Below, one piece after another: positions 26,440-36,880 of a stretch of DNA of 64,000 bases; position 1 is the stretch's first letter, and each line of letters starts with the position of its first letter. The DNA comes from CAZICM01 sp964537685. GTDB lineage: Bacteria > Myxococcota_A > Polyangia > Polyangiales > Polyangiaceae. Position numbers and translations under genes: made by a program. Under the pieces are notes generated by a model. It was given only the letters and a program-made list of their open reading frames with translations, was not told where the DNA came from and ran no database searches. The stretch lies in NCBI GenBank assembly GCA_964537685.1, contig CAZICM010000002.1:291705-355704 (forward strand). Reading direction: 5' to 3'.

Positions 26440-27051
26440 TTACGCGCGATTTTTGCCCAATTGAATGAGGGACTCTTCATCATTTTGATGAGAATGATGA
26501 TGTGAACCATGGTCATGATCACAACAAGAGTGCCCCTCTTCTTGAATCCATGATTCCAACTCGCTTTGCGCTTCTTCGATTTCTTTGTCGCTGGCAGGGC
26601 GTACATCCCCGACCTGAACATCGAAGCGAACGCGCTGGCCCGCCAAGGGATGGTTGGTGTCGACAACGAATGCATCGCTGAGAACTTCAACAATGCGCAT
26701 CGTCATCGGTTCACCGTTCGGACCCTGCGCGAGAAATTCATCGCCCGCAGCAATGCCGTCGCTGTTGGGGAAATCTTCCTTTTCGACTTGGAAGATGCCT
26801 GATTCATCGCGAATGCCAAAGGCTTCATCGGGTTCGATGACGATGGATTGCTTGTCGCCTTTTTTCATGCCCAAGAGCGCGCGCTCCAGTCCGGGAACGA
26901 TCTGCGCGTAGCCATGAACGTAGGTCAGCGGCTCCGATGTGGAATCGACAGCCCTTCCCTGCTCATCGAAGAGCACATACGAGAGCGTGACGAATGAATC
27001 AGGGCCAATCGAAGCCGGGCTTTCGGCTGAATTCTGTTTGTCGTTTGCCAT
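26440..27051 (-). CDS. slyD: SlyD-type FKBP peptidyl-prolyl isomerase with His-rich tail
   Basis: 203 residues. The FKBP fold with the inserted chaperone flap is seen in VTLSYVLFDEQGRAVDSTSE, LTYVHGYAQIVPGLERALLGMKKGDK, and DEAFGIRDESGIFQVEKEDFP. The C-terminus has a metal-binding cluster, SCCDHDHGSHHHSH, typical of SlyD, which assists folding and nickel delivery. It lacks a signal peptide and should be cytoplasmic. The gene starts 6 bp after the HEAT-repeat gene stop. About 94 bp separate it from the 70-residue gene. Confidence 0.93.
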   Translation of the reverse strand: MANDKQNSAESPASIGPDSFVTLSYVLFDEQGRAVDSTSEPLTYVHGYAQIVPGLERALLGMKKGDKQSIVIEPDEAFGIRDESGIFQVEKEDFPNSDGIAAGDEFLAQGPNGEPMTMRIVEVLSDAFVVDTNHPLAGQRVRFDVQVGDVRPASDKEIEEAQSELESWIQEEGHSCCDHDHGSHHHSHQNDEESLIQLGKNRA

Positions 27052-27057
27052 GATTGT

Positions 27058-28179
27058 TCAGGCGCCGCCGGCCGAGCCGGCAAGCGCGCTTTGCAGGCGC
27101 TCAAAAATGGCCGTGTCGATGCGGGATCGGGCGTCGTCCTCGTGTTTGTTGAAGAAGGCGCGAACAGCAGCGCGGGTCTGCCCGTCGAGCTTGGGAAGCA
27201 TCGTGCAGAGTTCTTCCGCACCAACGTTGCCAAGCGATAAAATGGCGCGTTCCGCTGCTTCTTTGACGAAAGGTTCGACATCGCGAAGCGCAAGCAACAG
27301 CGGCCTGAGCATGTCACGGCGGCGCGTCCATCCAAGCATCGTCGCCGTCGCCGCCCGCACCGTTGCATTCGCTTCCATGAGCGCCCGCAACGCTTCGCGC
27401 AGCACCAGTTCGCTCATGTTCGCAGCCACGGATTCAACCCGCGTTTTGTCGTGGGGATCGGAAAGAAGATCGTGCAGGCGCACCAGCGCGACAAGCGCCG
27501 CTTCACGCGCGCCTTTTGCCCTATCCAAAAGACCTTCCAGCAAATAAGGAAGCGCGCTTATCTCTTTGGAGTAGCCAAGCGCCGTCATCACGGCCGGCCG
27601 GAGCACAATCTTGTCCAGCAAAGGCTTGAGCCGATCGACATGAAGCGTGGCTCCCTGCCGGTTTAGCCCTTCAAGTGCCGCGAGAACAACGAGCAGGTCG
27701 CTGCTGTCGAGCGCCTGTACAAATGCAGGGCCAACGTCCGACATCGGGAAGGACGCAATCTGTTCCATCGCGGCCGCGCGGACATTTGCGTCTTCATCCG
27801 AAAGCGAATCGATGAGCGAAGGCAGTACCCGCGGCTCGCCGTAGGTGCCCAAAACATCGACAATTACCTTGCGATGCTCGGGCTTGCCTTTGAGTGAACG
27901 CAGCAGCGGATCGATGGCGATTGCGCCAACAGCCATCACCGCATGAATGACGGCGTTGCGGCGCCCTACGTTGTCAGGCTCGCCCAATGCCTCGACAAGA
28001 CACTCGCAGAGCAGCGTCTTATCGGGACACTCCAAAACCTTATCTGCCGCAGCTTTGCGGAATTGCCAGTCGTCGTCTCCCATCACGTCGATGAGGAGGT
28101 CCACCCCCGAGCGAACATCCTCAGGCCTCGAGAAAAATTCCCCGGCCTTCCGCAAGATCTCATTCTGTTGGTCGGTCAT
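27058..28179 (-). CDS. HEAT-repeat protein
   Basis: 373 residues, soluble, made of helical pairs repeating every 30-40 residues: DPLLRSLKGKPEHRKVIVDVLGTYGE, PSLIDSLSDEDANVRAAAMEQIASF, PLLLALRDVEPFVKEAAERAILSLGNV. HEAT solenoids bind proteins; no catalytic motif is present. It is the first gene of the minus-strand operon with slyD 6 bp downstream. The nearest upstream gene on this strand is the CheY-like regulator 250 bp away, so a signalling scaffold role is possible but unproven. Confidence 0.85.
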   Translation of the reverse strand: MTDQQNEILRKAGEFFSRPEDVRSGVDLLIDVMGDDDWQFRKAAADKVLECPDKTLLCECLVEALGEPDNVGRRNAVIHAVMAVGAIAIDPLLRSLKGKPEHRKVIVDVLGTYGEPRVLPSLIDSLSDEDANVRAAAMEQIASFPMSDVGPAFVQALDSSDLLVVLAALEGLNRQGATLHVDRLKPLLDKIVLRPAVMTALGYSKEISALPYLLEGLLDRAKGAREAALVALVRLHDLLSDPHDKTRVESVAANMSELVLREALRALMEANATVRAATATMLGWTRRRDMLRPLLLALRDVEPFVKEAAERAILSLGNVGAEELCTMLPKLDGQTRAAVRAFFNKHEDDARSRIDTAIFERLQSALAGSAGGA

Positions 28180-28206
28180 GACAATGCCTCGCCGGCGGTC
28201 TTCGCC

Positions 28207-28219
28207 CCAGTCAGACTGG
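28207..28219. repeat. 13-bp palindrome upstream of the HEAT-repeat gene
   Basis: CCAGTC-A-GACTGG is a perfect inverted repeat about 28 bp upstream of the HEAT-repeat start. It could be an operator for the long minus-strand operon. A second hairpin lies at 28244-28260. Confidence 0.3.
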
Positions 28220-28243
28220 CGTTCTTAAGAAAACACAAAATGT

Positions 28244-28260
28244 CCGCCCTTATTTGGCGG
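28244..28260 (-). terminator. Weak hairpin, possible terminator of the CheY-like gene
   Basis: CCGCC and GGCGG form a 5-bp stem with a 7-base loop. On the minus strand it is followed by ACATTTTG, about 170 bp beyond the CheY-like stop codon. The T-tract is short, so termination is only a suggestion. The rest of the 28180-28428 gap shows nothing recognisable. Confidence 0.25.
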
Positions 28261-28428
28261 CTTTTCATTGCGGATAAACCCCGCGGAACCAGAGAGCTCG
28301 CCTGACAATGCGTGCCGCGCATAACAACCACGCTCGAGCGCTCTGCCCCGTTTGTGCGGATCCAGCCGCGGCTTTCACGAATTTCGAAAAGGTGCGCCAA
28401 GTGGCCAATCCTCTTATCAAGCCTTGAA

Positions 28429-28827
28429 TTAATCAGCCAGTTTACCGGCTTTTTGCGCCAAACAGCGGCGCACGATGCTGATTAGCTTTTCTGAGGGAAA
28501 GGGCTTTATCAGGTAGTCGCTCGCGCCAAGCTTCATGCCGCGCTCGCGATCCTGATCGCGCCCATCCGTGCTGATAATGAGCAGCGGAGTGTCTTTGGCG
28601 CTCGACTTTTCACGCACGTACTTCACGACCTCAAGGCCGTTAATATCGGGCATGTTTACGTCGGTGATGATCATGTCGAATTGATGCTGCGCGAGAACTT
28701 TTAGCGCCTCTAGCCCGCTTTTTGCCGTCGTGACTTCGAAGTCGGCCTCCTCCAGCGCATTCACGACAAACGACCGCATCGTCTGGGAATCTTCGACCAC
28801 GAGCACACTCATTCCGGAAAGCTTCAT
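28429..28827 (-). CDS. CheY-like single-domain response regulator
   Basis: About 132 residues from the ATG at 28827; an in-frame start at 28845 adds six residues. The receiver domain is complete: VLVVEDSQTMRS, phosphoacceptor in DMIITDVNMPDINGLE, the threonine-equivalent region LLIISTDG and LIKPF lysine. There is no output domain. It may take phosphate from one of the orphan histidine kinases at 14.7-22.5 kb or from a chemosensory system elsewhere. It is divergent from the exporter operon. Confidence 0.95.
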   Translation of the reverse strand: MKLSGMSVLVVEDSQTMRSFVVNALEEADFEVTTAKSGLEALKVLAQHQFDMIITDVNMPDINGLEVVKYVREKSSAKDTPLLIISTDGRDQDRERGMKLGASDYLIKPFPSEKLISIVRRCLAQKAGKLAD

Positions 28828-29034
28828 GGGGCGCAATATACACATTTCACGGCCATGCCCACAAGACGAGGATCATTGCCGCATGGCCTCATCACAAGCC
28901 AATTCCCTGATGCGCCGATCCTCCTGCCCCATGCACATGCTATGAGGGCAGCTCTGAATGACGCCCGAAGTCATTTGGACACAGGCGCTCGAAACAAAAA
29001 TGCGCGGCGCAGATAGAACAGACTGGCGGATTCC

Positions 29035-30324
29035 ATGAACGCAGAGGCAACAAAGGCGGGCTCGCAGCAAGCGGCGAGATCAACGCTTGAACGGGATTTG
29101 GGCAATATGAGCCGCAGGAAGTGGCTTAAGTGGATTGTCGTGCCGCTTCTGATCGCTGGGCTTGGATTTGGCGCTTTTCGTTTTTATGCGGGCACGCGGC
29201 CGCCTCCGCCCGCGAAGTACGTGACCGCGGAGATCTCAAAGGGCGATGTGTATGAGACCGTTCAATCCACGGGCCAAGTCAAGCCGCTGACGGAAGTGCA
29301 AGTGGGCGCTCAGGTGTCGGGGCGCATTACCAAAGTGCACGTCGATTTTAATAGCAAGGTGAAGGCCGGAGACTTGCTCGCGGAAATCGATCCCACGCTG
29401 TTTGGCGCGCAGATTGATAACAACAAGGCTCAGCTTTCGGCAGCCGCGGCCAGTGTCTCCCGCTCCGAGGCCAATTTGGTGACGGCGAGGCAGCGCGTGG
29501 AGCGCGCCAAAAAGCTTGTGGCCGAGGGTGTTGGAACTCAGGCCGATCTCGATTCAGCCCAGGGCGCTTATGACGTGGCCGTCGCCGATGTCGCCGCGTC
29601 GAAGGCTCAAGTCGCTCAGATTTCGGCTGTTCTCCGGTCTTCAAAAACCAATCTCGATTACACGCGGATCTTTTCGCCCATCGACGGAATTGTCATTAAC
29701 CGGGCTGTCGATCCTGGCCAGACCGTGGCGGCAAGCTTTCAATCGCCGACTTTGTTCGTGATCGCCCAGGATCTCCGGAAGATGCGTGTCATGGCCGATA
29801 TCGACGAGGCCGATGTGGGGCGGCTGCGCGAGGGGATGGATGCAGAGATTCGCGTAGATGCGTTCCCCGGCGAGGCATTTAAGGGCGTTGTCAGCCAGGT
29901 GCGTTACAGCCCTATCTCGGTGTCGGGCGTCGTGACCTACGCCGCGGTCGTGGAGGTGGAAAACCCCGACGTGAAGCTGCGCCCGGGCATGACGGCCACG
30001 GTGACCATCCGCTCGGCGTCGGCCAAAGATGCGCAGCGCGTTCCGAATGCGGCGCTGCGCTACAAGCCTTCGCCGCCTTTGGACAAACAGGGCAAGCCCC
30101 TGCCGCAAGAGCCGCTTCCTAAACTTCCCCCTGGAAAAAGCCGGGTCTACGTGCTGACGGATACGACGCTGGGCGCCGAAAAGACCGAGATGCGCGAGGT
30201 GGAAATTGGCATCACCGATGGCATTCACACTGTGGTGAAGGACGATCTTTCGGGACTGAAGATCGTAACGGACGAAACCGACAGCGCGAACGGCGGTAAA
30301 GGCCAGCAGCGCAGGATGTTCTGA
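29035..30324 (+). CDS. MacA-like membrane fusion protein of a tripartite ABC exporter
   Basis: 429 residues. A cytoplasmic N-terminus of about 25 residues precedes a membrane anchor (WIVVPLLIAGLGFGAFRFYA). The periplasmic adaptor follows: lipoyl half GRITKVHVDFNSKVKAGDLLAEID, a coiled-coil hairpin (KAQLSAAAASVSRSEANLVTARQRVERAKKL), second lipoyl half with RIFSPIDGIVINRAVDPGQTV, and a beta-barrel domain (LRPGMTATVTI). It should bridge the MacB-type transporter and a TolC-like channel, not found here. The ATPase gene follows after 6 bp. Confidence 0.93.
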   Translation: MNAEATKAGSQQAARSTLERDLGNMSRRKWLKWIVVPLLIAGLGFGAFRFYAGTRPPPPAKYVTAEISKGDVYETVQSTGQVKPLTEVQVGAQVSGRITKVHVDFNSKVKAGDLLAEIDPTLFGAQIDNNKAQLSAAAASVSRSEANLVTARQRVERAKKLVAEGVGTQADLDSAQGAYDVAVADVAASKAQVAQISAVLRSSKTNLDYTRIFSPIDGIVINRAVDPGQTVAASFQSPTLFVIAQDLRKMRVMADIDEADVGRLREGMDAEIRVDAFPGEAFKGVVSQVRYSPISVSGVVTYAAVVEVENPDVKLRPGMTATVTIRSASAKDAQRVPNAALRYKPSPPLDKQGKPLPQEPLPKLPPGKSRVYVLTDTTLGAEKTEMREVEIGITDGIHTVVKDDLSGLKIVTDETDSANGGKGQQRRMF

Positions 30325-30330
30325 GCATCC

Positions 30331-31091
30331 ATGGACGATCGAGACGCGCTCATCAGCCTGAACAAGGTTTCGAAGGATTACGCAACCGAGGCGGTGGTCG
30401 TCCATGCCTTGCGCGAAATCGATTTGACCGTCGCGCGCGGCGATTTCGTTGCGATTATTGGTCAGAGCGGCTCGGGAAAAAGCACCATGATGAATATCAT
30501 CGGGTGTTTGGATAGGCCGACGCGGGGAACCTACATCCTCGATGGGATTGATGTAACGGAACGAAATAACGATGCCCGCGCGATCGTGAGAAACCGGCTC
30601 ATTGGATTCGTGTTCCAGGGATTTAATCTGCTGCCCCGCACGACGGCGCTCGAGAATGTGGAGCTGCCGCTGATCTACAGAGGGGTGTCGCGCTCACTTC
30701 GGCGAAAGCGCGCGCTTTCCGCCTTGGAGTCGGTGGGACTCGCGGCCCGGCTTCATCACACGCCGAATCAGCTTTCGGGCGGGCAACAGCAGCGTGTGGC
30801 CATTGCGCGCGCGCTGGTGACTGAACCTCCTCTTTTGCTGGCGGATGAGCCGACAGGCAATCTGGATACGCGCACGAGTCTCGAGGTGCTCGATTTGCTG
30901 CAGCGGCTGAATGCAAACGGGATCACCATTGTGCTGGTTACGCACGAGCACGATATCGCCGCATGCGCAAAGCGCGTCGTTCAAATGCGGGACGGCAAAG
31001 TGCTGCGCGATGAACGCAATGAACATCCTTCCGTGGCAGCGGAAGCGCTCGCCCAATTGCCGCCTCCCGACGAAGGCTTAAAGACTGGTTC

Positions 31092-31095
<4 letters not shown>
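30331..31095 (+). CDS. MacB-type ABC transporter ATPase subunit
   Basis: 254 residues. Walker A GQSGSGKST, Q-loop region FVFQGFNLLPRTTALENVELPLIY, signature LSGGQQQRVAIARAL, Walker B LLLADEPTGNLD and H-loop LVTHEHD are all intact. It belongs to the MacB/LolD/FtsE group that powers mechanotransmission across the inner membrane. In E. coli MacB this domain is fused to the permease; here it is a separate gene serving two permeases downstream. Its TGA overlaps the next ATG (ATGA). Confidence 0.96.
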
Positions 31096-32308
<1,213 letters not shown>

Positions 32309-32312
<4 letters not shown>

Positions 32313-33544
32313 CGGAGCTCATTACCCGATTTCTGTCGGCACTTTTTATTTCGCTGCGGGCTGTGCGGCGCAACAAGCTGCGCGCGGCGCTTACGATTTT
32401 GGGCATCACTATTGGAATTACGGCTGTTGTGACGGTGACGGCGCTCGCCAGCGGCGCCCGCGAAAATATCAACAATCAAATTTCGAATATGGGTTCAAAC
32501 GCGCTCATTGTGTTCGCGCGTTCGGCCCGGCAATCAGGCGCGCGTACGGCGGTGACAGGCTCGCGGCTTTCGGAGCTGGATGCGGCGGCTCTTGTCCGCG
32601 AATCGACAAGCATTAAGTCAGCGGCACCCTTTCTGCGGGCGGGCGGGCAAGTCATCTACGAAGGGCAAAACGTGAAGCCCGTCATTATCGGCTCGCGCAT
32701 GAGCTATTTCGAAATTCGCAATTGGAAGGTCACCAAGGGCGAGATCTGGGGCGCCGCTTCCGAAAGCGTCAGCGATAAGGTCGTCGTCATCGGCGTGCAA
32801 ACGGCGAAGGATTTGTTTGGGCCGCTCGATCCGATTGGGCGCACCGTGCGTATTGGCCGTTATCCCTACCGGGTGGTCGGCGTGCTCGAAGAAAAAGGGC
32901 CTTCGCCTTTTGGACAGAGCCAAGACGAGATCGTCGTTATGCCCATTACGACGATGCGCACGCATGTGATTTCGACGCGGCCCTATGAAGTTCACGCCAT
33001 CATGCTCAGCGCCACTTCGGCCGAAACGACCGAGCGCGCGAAGAAGCAGGCCGAGGGGATTTTGCGGCAGCGCCACCGCATCGAGGAAGGCGCAGAAGAC
33101 GATTTTCTGATCCGCAGCCAGGCCGAATTCCGCGCGATGCAGGACACGATTTATGGCGCGCTTTCGGCGCTGCTGGTGGGTATCGCGGCGATATCGCTTA
33201 TCGTGGGCGGTATCGGCGTGATGAATATCATGCTGGTCAGCGTGACAGAGCGGACGCGCGAGATTGGTATCCGTATGGCCATAGGCGCGCGCGAGGCCGA
33301 TATCCTGACGCAATTTCTGTTGGAAGCTTTGGCGCTGACGACGGGCGGCGGCCTGGCTGGAACGGTGCTCGGTTATGGCTTGATCGTCCTGTTTTCAAAT
33401 GCCTTGAATTGGACGATGAAGCTCGACGCCGCATCCCTGGCTATCGCGCTTGGGACGAGCAGTTTTATTGGGCTGGTGTTTGGATTTTTCCCGGCCCGGA
33501 GAGCCGCCCGGATGGATCCGGTAGTGGCTCTGGGCCGAGAATAA
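32309..33544 (+). CDS. MacB/FtsX-type ABC permease, second of two
   Basis: 411 residues from the ATG at 32309, which overlaps the first permease stop; an in-frame ATG at 32177 would lie deep inside that gene. It repeats the layout of its neighbour (AALTILGITIGITAVVTVTALASG; GGIGVMNIMLVSVTERTREIGIRMAIGARE) and the two are clearly paralogous. MacB acts as a dimer, so these two could form a heterodimer on one ATPase. No TolC gene follows; the S1-domain gene is convergent 11 bp away. Confidence 0.95.
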
Positions 33545-33555
33545 TAAGAGGCGTT

Positions 33556-35562
33556 CTAGTTGTTATTTTTCTTCATCAGGTCGGCAAAGGTGCCGAACTT
33601 CGCTTCCCGCGCAACACCCGCGCGGTATTGCTGATAGGCGAGTTTCTCGGCGTCATCCTTCAGTGCCCGGATCGATAGCTTGGCTTCGTTCCGGCGCGGA
33701 TCGACTTCGAGAATTTTGGCCTCAACCCGGGTATTCACCGGAAACTCTTTGCGCAAATCCGTGCCCCGCTGCGTTCCCGTGTGGCCGGCCGGAATGAATC
33801 CCCGCGCCGCGCGCCCCGTTACGCCAAGCACGCGCACGATGAGCCCGCCGTCGGTCACTTGAACCACTGCGGCCTTCACGGTCTTGCCTTGCTGAATGCG
33901 CTGGCGAGGTTCGTTCTCTTCACCGGCAGGAGGCGCTGGATGAAGGCTGATCTTGCGGCTCGCTCCATCACAGCTCGCCACAACGACTTCAATCTCGTCG
34001 TCCACCTTCACGGCTTCGGAAGGATGCTGAATCGGCTTGAGCGATAGATCGGCCGTGTGGCAAAGGCCGTCGATGCCGGGCTCAAGCTCGACGAAGGCGC
34101 CGAAGGGCTGAAGCCTCGCGATTCTGCCTTTGTGCCGTGTGCCTACGGCGTACTTCTCGCGCACCGCATCCCAAGGATCGGTGGTGACAGCTTTGCGGCT
34201 GAGCCACAGCTTTCCTTTTTCATCGACGCGAACGACTTTCACGTCGATTTCTGCGCCGGGCTTGAACAAATCGCCGAGCTTGGCATTGCGATCGTGGCTG
34301 ACTTCCGTGAGATGCACCAAGCCTTCAACACCGTCCGCATCGGGGAGCGCCACGAAAACACCCCAGGCCACGACCTTGCGGACAATGCCTTTGTGAACCG
34401 AGCCCGGTTCGAGCTTGCTCATCGCTTCTTGGCGCTGCTTGTGGACATCTTCCTCGAGCATCTTCTTGCGCGAGACAACGATGTCGCGGCCCTTCTTCGC
34501 GAAGTGCGTGACGTGGAAATCCAAGCGCTGGCCAACCAGATACGAAAGGTCGGCACCGTGGCGCAGATCGACATGCGACGCAGGTGCAAATGCCCTCAGG
34601 CCGCTGATGTCGACTTCAAGGCCGCCCTTGACGGCGCCTGTCACAAAACCCGCAACGGTTTCACCGCTCTTCGATGCGGCCTCGAGCTTTGCGCGCGCTT
34701 CTTCAAGCTGCGTGGCCGCGCGTGACAGGACAAGCATTCCGCCCCGAACGCCGGTGCTGGCTACCGTTGCAATGAATTGATCGCCTTCCTGGGGCGGATC
34801 TTCATCCAACAGCTCACGCCGATCGAAAAGCCCCATCGCCTTGCCCGCGATGTCAATCCAGATGGCATCGGACGCGACTTTGTGAACCTTGCCAAACACC
34901 TCTTCGCCGACGCTAAAGGCGGGGCGTTCTCGCAGGGCCGCCGCAGCCTGCGTTTGACCTTTATGGCCTCGCCTGCGCTTTTCGCCTCCCTGCTGTGCCG
35001 CTTCACCTTCCGGCGCTCCGGCGTCTTCACCCGCACTCGCCTCTTCAGAGGATTCTGCTTCCGCGCCTTCCTCTCCCGAGGCAGCCGCTGCGGTCTCCCC
35101 AGCACCAGGTGCTCCAGCCGGCGGATGAGCGCCCGCTCCGCCACCCTTACGGCGCCGGCGCCGGCGTTTCGCTCCCGTCCCGCCTCCTCCCGGTCCAGCC
35201 GCGGCCTGCCCTTGAGCTTCTTCCTCTTCCCCCGCATCGGCGGGCTCACTGGGAGGCTCGGCCTTGGGGGGCCTTGGAGCCTGGGCCGCCTGCTGCCCAG
35301 CGCGCCGGCCACCAGCGCCCGGGAGCCGGTTTCCTATGTCATCGCCGGGTTCTTCGTCCCAAGCCTCTTTGCCCCGCGCTTTCACGGGGCCCTGATTGCC
35401 TACATTGCCAGCGTCGTCGTCCGCGGACTGAGCGTCCACAGTCGGCTCCGCTTGCTTTGTGTTGCCTGATTGTGCCGACACATCGCTCGAAGACGAATCG
35501 GCTGCTTGTTGACTTGGGAGGTTTTTCTCCTCCGGCGTCGTGGTGTTTTGCTCGGTGTTCAT
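33556..35562 (-). CDS. Multi-S1-domain RNA-binding protein, ribosomal protein S1-like
   Basis: About 668 residues from the ATG at 35562. The first about 210 residues are low-complexity: acidic, Glu/Ala/Gly-rich with two arginine-rich patches (AKRRRRRRKGGG and GEKRRRGHKG), probably disordered. About five S1 beta-barrels follow, for example GEEVFGKVHKVASDAIWIDI, GIVRKVVAWGVFVALPDADG, and GRIARLQPFGAFVELEPGIDG. RpsA has six S1 domains, so this could be the organism's S1 or a paralogue involved in RNA binding. The N-terminal extension is unlike E. coli S1. Mrp lies 117 bp upstream on the same strand. Confidence 0.88.
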   Translation of the reverse strand: MNTEQNTTTPEEKNLPSQQAADSSSSDVSAQSGNTKQAEPTVDAQSADDDAGNVGNQGPVKARGKEAWDEEPGDDIGNRLPGAGGRRAGQQAAQAPRPPKAEPPSEPADAGEEEEAQGQAAAGPGGGGTGAKRRRRRRKGGGAGAHPPAGAPGAGETAAAASGEEGAEAESSEEASAGEDAGAPEGEAAQQGGEKRRRGHKGQTQAAAALRERPAFSVGEEVFGKVHKVASDAIWIDIAGKAMGLFDRRELLDEDPPQEGDQFIATVASTGVRGGMLVLSRAATQLEEARAKLEAASKSGETVAGFVTGAVKGGLEVDISGLRAFAPASHVDLRHGADLSYLVGQRLDFHVTHFAKKGRDIVVSRKKMLEEDVHKQRQEAMSKLEPGSVHKGIVRKVVAWGVFVALPDADGVEGLVHLTEVSHDRNAKLGDLFKPGAEIDVKVVRVDEKGKLWLSRKAVTTDPWDAVREKYAVGTRHKGRIARLQPFGAFVELEPGIDGLCHTADLSLKPIQHPSEAVKVDDEIEVVVASCDGASRKISLHPAPPAGEENEPRQRIQQGKTVKAAVVQVTDGGLIVRVLGVTGRAARGFIPAGHTGTQRGTDLRKEFPVNTRVEAKILEVDPRRNEAKLSIRALKDDAEKLAYQQYRAGVAREAKFGTFADLMKKNNN

Positions 35563-35679
35563 CCGCGCCTCGCGCGCCGCGCGCAACCTGTCTTGCGGAA
35601 AAGCCCTGGCCTCACGCTCAAGGCTTCGCCCTAAAAGAGGGTCGGCACCATATCGTAACCGGCGCTTTCGCGCGATAGC

Positions 35680-36780
35680 CTAACGCATGATCGGTAAATG
35701 GCGCATTGTTCCGCCACTTCGATCGATGCGAAGCCCACCGCCCTCTCGCGCGAGATTATGCGCGGCCACACGAACTGCAAGCCTTTCGGCAACATCCATG
35801 AAAGAGCGGGCCATGGAACTCTCGGGCGCGGCTTGAACAATGGGCGTTCCTGCATCGCCCCATTCCCGGATGGAGGGCTCCATCGGTATCTGGCCGAGCA
35901 GAGGTGCTTCGGCGAATTCGGCGATTTTTTTGCCGCCGCCCGAGCCAAAAATCTCGTGCCGCTTGGAGCAGCCGTCGCAGATGAAATAGCTCTCGTTTTC
36001 GATGACGCCCAAGAGAGGGATGCCCACTTTTTGAGCCATGGACACCGACTTGTACACATCTTGAAGCGCGACTTCCTGTGGTGTGGTGACAATCACCGCG
36101 CCCGTCGTCCTAAGCTTTTGTGAAATCGTAAGCGCGATGTCGCCCGTTCCCGGAGGGAGATCGAGAACGAGGTAATCGAGGACTCCCCAGTCGACATCTT
36201 TGAGGAACTGAAGCAGCGCTCCCTGAAGCATCGGCCCCCGCCACACAACGGCCGATTTCGAATCTTCGAGCAGAAAACCAATCGACATGAGCTTCACGCC
36301 AAAGCGCTCCGGCGGAAGGAATTTTTGTCCATCCGAGGAGACGGGCCGGCCCATCACGCCAAACATGGTTGGAATGCTCGGCCCGTACATATCCGCGTCG
36401 AGAAGCCCAACGCGGGCGCCGCCTCTGCTTAAAGCCAGCGTCAAATTGGTGGCGACCGTGCTTTTGCCAACCCCGCCCTTGCCGCTCATCACCAAAATGA
36501 TGTTGCGCACCGAAGGACAAGGATCGTCGGCGAGAATGCTGCGGCTGGTCATCTTGACGCTGAAGTCAACATGAACGGTTTTTGCCCCGGCCGCGGAGAG
36601 CGCAGCCCTCACGTCCGACTCGAGCTTGGCCGTGTAATGCGTAGGGGACTCGATGATGATTGACGCCGTATCACCTGTGATGGTGAGCTCTTTCACCATT
36701 CCATCGGCGATCGGGCGCAAAAGATCGGGAAAGACAATGGACTCAATAGCGGATTGCGCGGTTTCCAACGTTAGCGGCAT
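35680..36780 (-). CDS. Mrp/ApbC-type P-loop ATPase, iron-sulfur carrier
   Basis: 366 residues. An N-terminal DUF59/MIP18-like domain (about 1-85) precedes the deviant Walker A MSGKGGVGKSTVATNL and LLDADMYGPSIP. Downstream are LDLPPGTGD and the CxxC cluster-binding motif in YFICDGCSKRHEIFG. Mrp/ApbC proteins bind and transfer 4Fe-4S clusters to apo-enzymes in the cytoplasm. The gene is alone on its strand apart from the S1-domain gene downstream. Confidence 0.95.
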   Translation of the reverse strand: MPLTLETAQSAIESIVFPDLLRPIADGMVKELTITGDTASIIIESPTHYTAKLESDVRAALSAAGAKTVHVDFSVKMTSRSILADDPCPSVRNIILVMSGKGGVGKSTVATNLTLALSRGGARVGLLDADMYGPSIPTMFGVMGRPVSSDGQKFLPPERFGVKLMSIGFLLEDSKSAVVWRGPMLQGALLQFLKDVDWGVLDYLVLDLPPGTGDIALTISQKLRTTGAVIVTTPQEVALQDVYKSVSMAQKVGIPLLGVIENESYFICDGCSKRHEIFGSGGGKKIAEFAEAPLLGQIPMEPSIREWGDAGTPIVQAAPESSMARSFMDVAERLAVRVAAHNLAREGGGLRIDRSGGTMRHLPIMR

Positions 36781-36880
36781 AGGTCTAGTGCCGAGATAGA
36801 GGCGACATCCCCATCCGTCAATCGATGTCCGTTACCTATCGGAAGAATTTTTCGAATGGTGAAGCCGGGCGCGGCCGCGA

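Noticed and set aside
28180..28428. tRNA gene in the gap between the HEAT-repeat and CheY-like genes
   Set aside because: No T-loop GGTTCRA pattern with matching acceptor ends was found; only two short palindromes.
29641..30405. Antisense 254-codon frame over the MacA-like gene
   Set aside because: Composition is His/Arg-rich with no motif; the sense frame is a full adaptor protein.
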